From contig JAMQPJ010000052.1 of NCBI GenBank assembly GCA_023717585.1, positions 1 to 9,977 on the forward strand: DNA of 9,977 nucleotides, given 5' to 3'. Below, one piece after another: positions 1 through 6,193 of the stretch (the first letter of the stretch is position 1; each line of letters starts with the position of its first letter). The stretch comes from Thermoanaerobaculia bacterium. GTDB lineage: Bacteria; Acidobacteriota; Thermoanaerobaculia; UBA5066. A model generated the notes under the pieces. It saw only the letters and a program-made list of their open reading frames with translations. It made no database searches and was not told where the DNA came from. Position numbers and translations under genes: made by a program.

Positions 1-141
1 GGTCTCCTGCTCCTCGGCCTCGCCTCTCTCGTCCCGGCCTTCGGCCCTCTCGTCTGGGGTCTCGCGTCGCTCGCGGGAATCGGCGTCTCGCTCGCGTCCG
101 CCGCCTCGCGCGAACCGCACCTCGTGCTCGCCGCCTCCTGA
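1..141 (+). CDS. C-terminal end of a hydrophobic membrane protein (partial)
   Basis: Frame 1 is open from the first base to TGA at 139-141, giving 46 visible residues. They are rich in Leu, Ala, Gly and Val, with prolines near residues 12 and 17, and look like one or two membrane-spanning segments (about residues 1-34) followed by a short polar tail ending in LVLAAS. The base composition and third-position G/C bias match the following genes, which supports real coding. The start lies outside the window, so length and family cannot be judged. Glycine- and leucine-rich hydrophobic tails of this kind occur in many integral membrane proteins; I do not recognise the family. It is followed 52 bases later by the dehydrogenase gene on the same strand. 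Confidence 0.6.
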   Translation, partial: GLLLLGLASLVPAFGPLVWGLASLAGIGVSLASAASREPHLVLAAS

Positions 142-147
142 TAGGCT
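142..147 (+). promoter_or_regulatory. Candidate -10 box (TAGGCT, preceded by TGA) for the dehydrogenase operon
   Basis: TAGGCT matches the TANNNT core of a sigma-70 type -10 element and is preceded by TG plus one base, the extended -10 pattern; here that TGA is also the stop codon of the upstream gene. The same hexamer with a TGC lead occurs at 6179-6184. A start of transcription about 7 bases downstream would leave a leader of roughly 40 bases, enough for the AAGGAG at 177-182. No -35 element is evident. The call rests on pattern only. Confidence 0.3.
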
Positions 148-176
148 CGGGCGAGGAGCCCTCGCGGAGGGCCCCG

Positions 177-182
177 AAGGAG
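177..182 (+). promoter_or_regulatory. Shine-Dalgarno site for the dehydrogenase
   Basis: AAGGAG ends 11 bases before the ATG at 194. It fixes the start of the dehydrogenase and is one of the few strong ribosome-binding sites in the window. Confidence 0.7.
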
Positions 183-193
183 TACGAGATCCG

Positions 194-1069
194 ATGACAC
201 AGGGAACGATCGGCGTCGTGGGCGCCGGGCAGATGGGAGCGGGCATCGCGCACGTGGCCGCGCTCGCAGGGAAGAGGGTCGTGCTCGTCGACGTGACGCC
301 CGACCTCGCGGGAAAAGGGCTCCGGGGAATCGAGAAGAACCTCTCGCGCCAGGTCGAGAAGGGCAAGGTGTCGGCTCCCGACCGGGACGCGGCGCTGGCG
401 CGCATCGTCGCGACGGCCGACCTCTCGCGGCTCGCCGAGGCCGGCCTCGTCGTCGAGGCGATTGTCGAGAACGAGGGCGTCAAGAGGGATCTCTTCGCGC
501 GGCTCGATTCGCTCGTGCCGCCCCTCACGATCCTCGCGACGAACACGTCGTCAATTTCGATCACGCGGCTCGCGGCGGGCACGAAGAGGCCCGACCGCTT
601 CATCGGCATGCACTTCATGAACCCCGTGCCCGTCATGGCGCTCGTCGAGGTGATCCGTGGAATCGCGACCTCGGACGAGACGACGGAGGCCGTCCTCGCC
701 CTCGCGAAGGAGCTGGGAAAAACTCCGCTCTTGTGCCGCGACTTTCCCGGGTTCGTCGCGAACCGCATCCTCCTGCCGATGCTGAACGAGGCGTTCTTCG
801 CGGTCCACGAGGGCGTCGCGACGCCGGACGCGGTGGACGGGATCATGAAGCTCGGCATGAACCACCCGATGGGCCCGCTCACGCTCGCCGACTTCATCGG
901 CCTCGACACGTGCCTCGCGATCCTCAAGGTCCTGCACGGGGGCCTCGGCGACGACAAGTACCGCCCGTGCCCCCTCCTCGTGCAGATGGTCGACGCGGGC
1001 TGGCACGGGCGGAAGTCCGGGCGCGGCTTCTACCGCTATGACGGCCCGGGGGGCGAGAAGCTCTCGTGA
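194..1069 (+). CDS. hbd: 3-hydroxybutyryl-CoA dehydrogenase (3-hydroxyacyl-CoA dehydrogenase family)
   Basis: A 291-residue cytoplasmic enzyme of the usual length for the single-function family, expected to interconvert 3-hydroxyacyl-CoA and 3-oxoacyl-CoA with NAD(P), as in butanoate metabolism or beta-oxidation. The N-terminal Rossmann domain shows GAGQMG at residues 10-15 and an acidic Asp33 at the end of the second strand, which suggests NAD preference. The catalytic set is visible: Ser119 in NTSS, His140 in GMHFMNP, Glu152 in LVEVIRG, and Asn190 in FVANR. The helical C-terminal domain carries NHPMGP (223-228) and ends with the typical GRKSGRGFY (272-280). ATG at 194 is preceded by AAGGAG. 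The TGA stop overlaps the GTG start of the next gene by four bases (GTGA), so the two are probably co-translated. No thiolase, crotonase or acyl-CoA dehydrogenase gene is adjacent, so the exact pathway is not shown. Confidence 0.93.
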   Translation: MTQGTIGVVGAGQMGAGIAHVAALAGKRVVLVDVTPDLAGKGLRGIEKNLSRQVEKGKVSAPDRDAALARIVATADLSRLAEAGLVVEAIVENEGVKRDLFARLDSLVPPLTILATNTSSISITRLAAGTKRPDRFIGMHFMNPVPVMALVEVIRGIATSDETTEAVLALAKELGKTPLLCRDFPGFVANRILLPMLNEAFFAVHEGVATPDAVDGIMKLGMNHPMGPLTLADFIGLDTCLAILKVLHGGLGDDKYRPCPLLVQMVDAGWHGRKSGRGFYRYDGPGGEKLS

Positions 1070-2928
1070 TCTGCCAGGTCTGCGGGGCTTCGAACGACCT
1101 CGAACGCGAGTACTGCGTGAAGTGCCAGAGCAAGCTCCTCGTCGTCTCGGGAGCTTCCGAAGCGTACGAAGAGGGGACTCAGCAGGAGGAGGGCGTCTCG
1201 ATGGACGAGCACCTTCTCGAACGCGTCAGCGTCCTCGAGGAGATCGTCAAGAGAAGCGCCGAGACGCTGAAGATGCTGCTCGACGCCCTCAATCGCCAGG
1301 AGAAGAACGGCTTTGTCGCCCAGACGGGGCTGCTCGCTCTCAAGGACCTGCTCGAGCGGAAGGGCCTCCTCGTCGAGGAAGAGCTGCTCGACCTCTGGGA
1401 GACGCGCGTCGACCATCACATGACCGCGATGGAGAAGCGCGAGCGTTTCCTCGAGCGCAAGGAGAGGATGCTGGGCGGCTTTTCGGGAGACCGTCGGGAG
1501 CGCTTCAAGGGACTGCTCTCCGACGCGGAGTTCGCGTTCTACGCACTCGACCCGGACAAGGCGGTCAAGGTGCTCGAGGAGGCCTACCGGCTCGACAGGG
1601 GGAACGCCGATCTCGCGTTCTTCCTCGGCGAGACGTATTTCAACGAGGGCGAGACGGATCGCGCCGCGTCGATGCTGCGGGCGGTTCTCGCGAAGGAGCC
1701 GAAGCACTTCGACGCGCTCGTGTACACGGGTGTCCTCGAGAACGAGGCCGGCCGCACCGACCGCGCGCTCGAGGTTCTCAAGGAGGCGGTCGCGGTCAAA
1801 CCCGACGCGTTCCTGCCTTACTTCACGCTCGGCGCGCTCTTCGCCCTCAAGGGCCAGCTCGCCCGGGCGGAGACGTTTCTCAGGAAGGCCGTCACGATCG
1901 ACGAGAACGCTCAGGCGTACTCGCTCCTCGGCACGATCGCGTACGAGCGCGGCCGCCTCACGGAGGCGACCGAGGCGTTTCAGAAGGCCGCGCGTCTCGA
2001 TCCCGACGACGAGGACGCCCTCTATCAGCTCGGGCTCTGCTACCTCGACCGCGGATGGACGCAGAAGGCGGCCGAGCGGTTCCAATCGGCGCTCGAGCTG
2101 AATCCCAACCGCATCGAGTACCAGGAGGCGTCGAAGCTCCTCGCGCCCTCCGGGGCCCGGGCGCTGCCGAAGGTCGCCGGGGAGGCGGCCCTGCTCGCGC
2201 GCAAGGCCGAGGCGGCCGCGGCGCGGGACCCGCAGAAGGCGATGGCGCTCTACCGGCGCGCGCTGAAGCTCGACCCGGAGAACCCGACGCTCCTCATCGC
2301 GTACGCGCTCCTGTGCTCGGCCGTCGGCCGGACCTCGGAAGCGGTCGCCACGACGCGACGGGTCCTTTCCCGCGCGCCGGGAGAGATGGTCGCGGCGGCG
2401 GCGTACACGACTCTGCTCGAGGCGCTGAAGGCGGAGGGAAAATTTCGCGAAGGCAGCCGCGTCGCCGAGGAAATGCTCGGAGTCGTGAAGTCCAATTACG
2501 CGCGTTCGATCGCGTATTTTCAGCGAGCGTCGACCCTGGCGGAGATGGGGGAGGACCTCGACGCGGCCCTGGAGCTCGCCGACCTCTCGCTCAAGCTCTC
2601 GCCGAAGGAGATGCGCCAGTTCCCTCTCGCCGCCAAGGGGTGGGTGCATTACAAGCGCCGCGAATTCGATCGCGCGGTCGAGTGTCTGCGCCGCGCCACG
2701 GACCTCGGCGAGACGCCCACCGGTCTCACGCACCTCGGCCTCGCGTATCTCGCGGTGGGTGACGCGCGCGCCGCGCGCCAGGCGTTCGGCCGCGCCAAGA
2801 GGCGGGACACGCGGGTGTCCGCGGGCCGCGGCCTCGAGGCCAAGATGCTCGAGCAGATCCGGCGAAACCTCCAGCTCACCGAGAAGCTCGCGAATCGGGG
2901 GCGGACGCGGGCCCGGGACCGCCGTTAA
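1066..2928 (+). CDS. Zinc-ribbon and tetratricopeptide-repeat protein
   Basis: A 620-residue soluble protein with no signal peptide or membrane segment. The first 20 residues hold two CxxC knuckles (Cys3/Cys6 and Cys17/Cys20), a zinc ribbon. Residues about 45-150 are charged and helical, likely a coiled coil (many Glu, Lys and Leu, including MEKRERFLERKERM). TPR-like units follow from about 150 to 350, for example near 181-214, 215-248, 249-282 and 316-349. A second set runs from about 365 to 590, with typical AxxxYxxAL and LDPxN patterns. The tail is very basic (RTRARDRR). TPR arrays bind partner proteins; the partner is not known. The GTG start overlaps the dehydrogenase stop (GTGA, 1066-1069) and has no good Shine-Dalgarno site of its own, so translation is probably coupled. 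Zinc ribbon, coiled coil and TPR together suggest an assembly or scaffold role, which is inference. Confidence 0.85.
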   Translation: MICQVCGASNDLEREYCVKCQSKLLVVSGASEAYEEGTQQEEGVSMDEHLLERVSVLEEIVKRSAETLKMLLDALNRQEKNGFVAQTGLLALKDLLERKGLLVEEELLDLWETRVDHHMTAMEKRERFLERKERMLGGFSGDRRERFKGLLSDAEFAFYALDPDKAVKVLEEAYRLDRGNADLAFFLGETYFNEGETDRAASMLRAVLAKEPKHFDALVYTGVLENEAGRTDRALEVLKEAVAVKPDAFLPYFTLGALFALKGQLARAETFLRKAVTIDENAQAYSLLGTIAYERGRLTEATEAFQKAARLDPDDEDALYQLGLCYLDRGWTQKAAERFQSALELNPNRIEYQEASKLLAPSGARALPKVAGEAALLARKAEAAAARDPQKAMALYRRALKLDPENPTLLIAYALLCSAVGRTSEAVATTRRVLSRAPGEMVAAAAYTTLLEALKAEGKFREGSRVAEEMLGVVKSNYARSIAYFQRASTLAEMGEDLDAALELADLSLKLSPKEMRQFPLAAKGWVHYKRREFDRAVECLRRATDLGETPTGLTHLGLAYLAVGDARAARQAFGRAKRRDTRVSAGRGLEAKMLEQIRRNLQLTEKLANRGRTRARDRR

Positions 2929-2929
2929 A

Positions 2930-2947
2930 GGCTCGAGACCGCGAGCC
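2930..2947 (-). terminator. Hairpin between convergent genes, likely terminator of the aminotransferase
   Basis: GGCTCG and CGAGCC form a perfect 6-bp stem around a 6-base loop, lying between the stop of the TPR gene (2926-2928) and the stop of the minus-strand aminotransferase (2955-2957). Read on the minus strand the hairpin is followed by TTTAA, a short T-run. That makes it a weak intrinsic terminator for the aminotransferase; it could also slow transcription from the other side. The stem is short for a strong terminator. Confidence 0.45.
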
Positions 2948-2954
2948 CTGCCGG

Positions 2955-4271
2955 TCAGCGCACGACGGATGCGGGGGCCGGAGCCTGATCGAGAAGCGCG
3001 CGCAGCCGCGGGAACGCGGCGGCGATGTCGTCCATCGAAACGGCGCCCGCCGACAGGCGGAACCAGCCCGTGTCGCCCGCGAGGCCGAACGCCTGGAAAG
3101 GCACGACTCCCAGGCCCGCTCCGAGGAGGAGGCGCCGCACGTCTTCGTTCGTCCGCACGGAGACTCCATTCACGGTGCGGCCGAAGAGGTCGAACCGGGC
3201 CGAGAGGTAGATCGCACCCTGCGGCTCTATCGCGTCCACCGGGAAGCCTTCCTGCTTCATCTCCATCACGCCGCGGTAGAGGGCCTCGAGGCGCTCGGCG
3301 AGCTTCCGCCGCAGGGACGTGCGATGGGCGCGGACGGCTTCGGGGTCGTCGAGGAGAGCCGCGACACCCACCTGCTCCGCTTTCGGCGCCCAGGCGCCGA
3401 CGTGCCCGAGGATGTCGGACATGCGCCTGCGGATGGCGGGCGGCATGACTCCCCAGCCCACACGCATTCCGGTCGCGCAGAATGCCTTCGAAATCGCATC
3501 GAGAAAGATCACGTACGGGGCGCTTTCCTTGACGACCTCCACGGGCGTGTGGTGCTCGGCCCTGCCGAACGTGAGCGTCCAGTAGACCTGGTCGTACACG
3601 AAGTAGAGCGGCTTGCCATCCGCTCGTTCGCGTCGCCGGTTCTCCTCCACGACGAGCTCCGTGATCGCCGTGAGGGCGTCCCTGGAAATGACGGTACCGG
3701 TCGGGTTGAGCGGCGAGTTGAGGATGAGGAGCCGCGCCGAAGAGAGGTGGGGACGCAGCTGGTCGGGTGTCGGGAAGAAATTCGACGCCGCCGTGACGGG
3801 CACCGGGATCCCGCGGGCGCCCGACAGGTAGGCGTAATGGTTGTTGTTCCAGGTCGGGACGGGATAGATCGCCGCTTCGCCGGGATCCACGAGCGTGCGG
3901 TACGTCCCGTAGAGAAGCGGGCGGGCCCCGGCCCCGATGACGACGGAGTCGACGGGATACTTGAGGCCGAGGTCTCTCTCGTAAAGGCGCACGACGGCTT
4001 CGCGGAGTGGCAGGATGCCCTCGGCGGGCGGGTAATTCGTCTGCCCGGCCGCGAGGGCCGCGCGCGTGCCGTCGAGGAGCTCCTTCGGGATCGGGAAATA
4101 CTTCGGATCGAAGTCGCCGATCGTGAGGTTGCACACGGGCTGACCCTTCGCCTGCATCGCGCGGATCTCGCCGGCGATGCGCAGGATCTCCGAGCCGACG
4201 ACGCCGCGAGCGAGCGCCGAGAGTCCCGCGTCGCTTTTTTCGGGCGACTGGAAGAACGGGGTCACATCCAT
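2955..4271 (-). CDS. Class I/II pyridoxal-phosphate aminotransferase (aspartate aminotransferase-like)
   Basis: A 438-residue fold-type I PLP enzyme that moves amino groups between an amino acid and a 2-oxo acid. Visible signatures: NLTIGDFDP (48-56) in the substrate-binding region, YPPAEG (80-85), NSPLNPTG (185-192) with the PLP-contacting Asn189, Asp227 and Tyr230 in YDQVY, the Schiff-base lysine Lys262 in AISKAFCATGMRVGW with Arg270, and the carboxylate-binding Arg405 in FRLSAG. The frame stays open upstream to 4886, but that part lies opposite proS and reads as low-complexity Arg/Glu/Leu-rich sequence. ATG at 4271 gives a normal family N-terminus (MDVTPFF). No Shine-Dalgarno site precedes it; a TAGACT box sits 7 bases upstream. 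It is divergent from proS and convergent with the TPR gene, so probably monocistronic. The substrate cannot be settled from sequence; aspartate or a related amino acid is the best guess. Confidence 0.9.
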   Translation of the reverse strand: MDVTPFFQSPEKSDAGLSALARGVVGSEILRIAGEIRAMQAKGQPVCNLTIGDFDPKYFPIPKELLDGTRAALAAGQTNYPPAEGILPLREAVVRLYERDLGLKYPVDSVVIGAGARPLLYGTYRTLVDPGEAAIYPVPTWNNNHYAYLSGARGIPVPVTAASNFFPTPDQLRPHLSSARLLILNSPLNPTGTVISRDALTAITELVVEENRRRERADGKPLYFVYDQVYWTLTFGRAEHHTPVEVVKESAPYVIFLDAISKAFCATGMRVGWGVMPPAIRRRMSDILGHVGAWAPKAEQVGVAALLDDPEAVRAHRTSLRRKLAERLEALYRGVMEMKQEGFPVDAIEPQGAIYLSARFDLFGRTVNGVSVRTNEDVRRLLLGAGLGVVPFQAFGLAGDTGWFRLSAGAVSMDDIAAAFPRLRALLDQAPAPASVVR

Positions 4272-4278
4272 GGCGGCG

Positions 4279-4284
4279 AGTCTA
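4279..4284 (-). promoter_or_regulatory. Candidate -10 box of the aminotransferase, very close to the start codon
   Basis: On the minus strand TAGACT ends 7 bases before the ATG, within TATTAGACT. With normal -10 to +1 spacing, transcription would begin at or next to the start codon. That agrees with the lack of a Shine-Dalgarno site and suggests a leaderless mRNA. No clear -35 element is seen. Confidence 0.4.
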
Positions 4285-4343
4285 ATACGCTTCCCGCGCC
4301 GCCCATGGCGAGACGGTCCTCGCGCTGCGGTGACGGCCCCGCC

Positions 4344-4352
4344 TGCTAATCT
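4344..4352 (+). promoter_or_regulatory. Candidate extended -10 box of proS (TGCTAATCT)
   Basis: TGC followed by TAATCT has the extended -10 form and ends 9 bases before the proS ATG. The leader would be only a few bases or absent. No Shine-Dalgarno-like sequence lies between the box and the start codon. No -35 element is obvious. It shares the 90-base divergent region with the aminotransferase promoter. Confidence 0.4.
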
Positions 4353-4361
4353 CCGCGACCT

Positions 4362-6143
4362 ATGCGCTGGTCCCAGTCGTTTCTCGTGACCCTCCGCGAG
4401 GTGCCCGGCGACGCCGAGGTGGTCTCGCATCAGCTTCTCTACAGGGCCGGGATGATCCAGAAGCTCGCCGCAGGCATCTACTCGTTCACGCCGTTCGGCT
4501 TCCGCTCGCTCAGGAAGATGATCGAAATCGTGCGCGAGGAGATGGATGCGACGGGCGCGATGGAAGTCGACCTGCCGATCCTGCAGCCGAAGGAGCTCTG
4601 GGTGGAATCGGGCCGCTGGGAACGCTATGTAAACGACGGAATCCTCTTTCACCTCGAGGACCGCAAGGGCGGCGAGTTCGCGCTCGCGCCGACGGCCGAG
4701 GAAGCCGTCACCGACATGGTGCGGCGCTCGGTCACGTCGTGGCGGCAGCTGCCGTTCAACCTCTACCCGATCCGGACGAAGTTCCGCGACGAGATTCGCC
4801 CCCGCTTCGGCCTCCTGCGCGGCCGCGAGTTCCTCATGAAGGACGCGTACTCGTTCGACGTCGACCAGAAGGGGCTGGACCTCCACTACGCGAAGATGGA
4901 TGCAGCCTACCGGCGCATCTTCGAGCGTTGCGGGCTGGAGTACGCGCTCGTCGACGCCGATTCGGGCGCCATCGGCGGCTCCGCCTCACAGGAGTTCATG
5001 GTCGTGGCCGAGACGGGCGAGGACGCGCTCGTCTTCTCCGACGCCGGCGACTATGGCGCGAACATCGAGAAGGCCGTCACGGGCCCGCTGCCCGAGCCGT
5101 GGGCGGGGGAAGCCGAGAAGCCGTTCGGAGAGGCGAACGCGCCGACACCGGGCATCACGACGACGGAGGGCCAGGCGCTGCACCTCGGAACGAAGCCGGA
5201 GCGCATCGTCAACACGATGATCTACGAGGCCGTCGGCGCGGACGGCAAGGCTTGGCTTGCGACCGTCCTGATCCGCGGGGATCTCACGATCAACGAGGTC
5301 AAGCTCCCGAAGGCGATCGGCGCGCTCCATGTGAAGCTGGCTTCGGAGGAGATTCTTAGAAAGGTAACAGGGACGCGCCCCGGTTTCGTCGGGCCGCTCG
5401 CCCTCCTTCCTTTCGCAGAAAATCCCGTCTTCGTCTTCGTCGACCGCTCTCTCGAGCACGGGCGCAACCTCTGGTGCGGGGCGAACAAGGACGATCTTCA
5501 TCACTCGAACGTCTCCATCCCGCGCGACGTGATGGGCATTCCCGCGTTCAAGGGAGTGGTGGAGGTCGCGACCGCCCGCGACGGCGATCCGTCGCCCGCG
5601 CCGAAGGGCGGCCTCCTCCGGATCAAGCGGGGCATCGAGGTCGGGCACATCTTCAAGCTCGGGACGAAGTACTCCGAGGCGATGAAGTGCGAAGTCGCCG
5701 ACCGGAGCCAGAAGATGGTGCCGCTCGCGATGGGCTGCTACGGACTCGGCCTCGGCCGGACGGTGGCGGCCGCCATCGAGCAGAACCACGACGACGTCGG
5801 GATCGTATGGCCCGTGCCGCTCGCGCCCTTCGCGTGCGTGGTGGCCGTCCTGCAGCGTGACGCGAACGTCCTCGAGGCGGCGGACAGGCTCTACGAGGAG
5901 CTCAGGTCCGCCGGCGTCGAGGTCTTCTACGACGACCGCGACGAGCGTCCCGGCGTGAAGTTCAAGGACATCGACCTCATCGGCTTCCCGCTGCGGGTCG
6001 TCGTGGGCGGCAAGGGCCTCGCGCGGGGCGTCGTCGAAGTCTCGACGCGCCGCGAGAAGAAGGCGTCCGAGATCGCCCCGGACCGCGTCGTCGACGTCGT
6101 GAAGAGGTCTCTCGCGGCGGGGGCGAACACGCTGGCGGTTTGA
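4362..6143 (+). CDS. proS: Prolyl-tRNA synthetase, bacterial type with YbaK-like editing domain
   Basis: A 593-residue class II aminoacyl-tRNA synthetase (E. coli ProRS is about 570) that charges tRNA(Pro) with proline in the cytoplasm. Class II motif 1 covers about residues 48-76. PTAEE (110-114) is the proline/adenylate site. Motif 2 runs FRDEIRPRFG (141-150) to REFLMKDAYSFD. Motif 3 is GCYGLGLGR (458-466) with Arg466. Between motifs 2 and 3, about residues 230-405, lies the inserted YbaK-like domain that hydrolyses Ala-tRNA(Pro). It keeps the RGD..INEVKL region, Asp361 and His380, but has Asn284 where the usual VKTL lysine is expected (see findings). The anticodon-binding domain follows to the C-terminus, with DDRDERPGVKFKD and IGFPLRVVVGGKG. 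ATG at 4362 is the only start that gives the usual N-terminus (SQSFLVTLREVP). It has no Shine-Dalgarno site but has a -10-like box 9 bases upstream. Confidence 0.97.
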   Translation: MRWSQSFLVTLREVPGDAEVVSHQLLYRAGMIQKLAAGIYSFTPFGFRSLRKMIEIVREEMDATGAMEVDLPILQPKELWVESGRWERYVNDGILFHLEDRKGGEFALAPTAEEAVTDMVRRSVTSWRQLPFNLYPIRTKFRDEIRPRFGLLRGREFLMKDAYSFDVDQKGLDLHYAKMDAAYRRIFERCGLEYALVDADSGAIGGSASQEFMVVAETGEDALVFSDAGDYGANIEKAVTGPLPEPWAGEAEKPFGEANAPTPGITTTEGQALHLGTKPERIVNTMIYEAVGADGKAWLATVLIRGDLTINEVKLPKAIGALHVKLASEEILRKVTGTRPGFVGPLALLPFAENPVFVFVDRSLEHGRNLWCGANKDDLHHSNVSIPRDVMGIPAFKGVVEVATARDGDPSPAPKGGLLRIKRGIEVGHIFKLGTKYSEAMKCEVADRSQKMVPLAMGCYGLGLGRTVAAAIEQNHDDVGIVWPVPLAPFACVVAVLQRDANVLEAADRLYEELRSAGVEVFYDDRDERPGVKFKDIDLIGFPLRVVVGGKGLARGVVEVSTRREKKASEIAPDRVVDVVKRSLAAGANTLAV

Positions 6144-6175
6144 AGCGACCCGCCGTCCGTCCCGGATAGAAGTGG

Positions 6176-6184
6176 TGCTAGGCT
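6176..6184 (+). promoter_or_regulatory. Candidate extended -10 box (TGCTAGGCT) of the secreted-protein gene
   Basis: TGC followed by TAGGCT ends 9 bases before the ATG at 6194, the same spacing as the box in front of proS. The 50-base gap from the proS stop holds no convincing terminator or Shine-Dalgarno site. A promoter here would let the gene be expressed independently of proS from a leaderless or nearly leaderless mRNA. Pattern only. Confidence 0.33.
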
Positions 6185-6193
6185 GGATGCACG

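Noticed and set aside
1036..4134. A 1032-codon minus-strand open frame opposite the TPR gene and continuing across the aminotransferase region
   Set aside because: Its product is low-complexity Arg/Glu/Leu/Pro-rich sequence without domains. Such long antisense frames are expected where G/C-ending codons dominate, and the plus-strand TPR protein and the aminotransferase in another frame explain the same DNA.
4272..4886. Upstream extension of the aminotransferase by 205 codons
   Set aside because: This part is antisense to the well-supported proS N-terminus, reads as low-complexity sequence, and adds nothing found in the family; ATG at 4271 gives a normal start.
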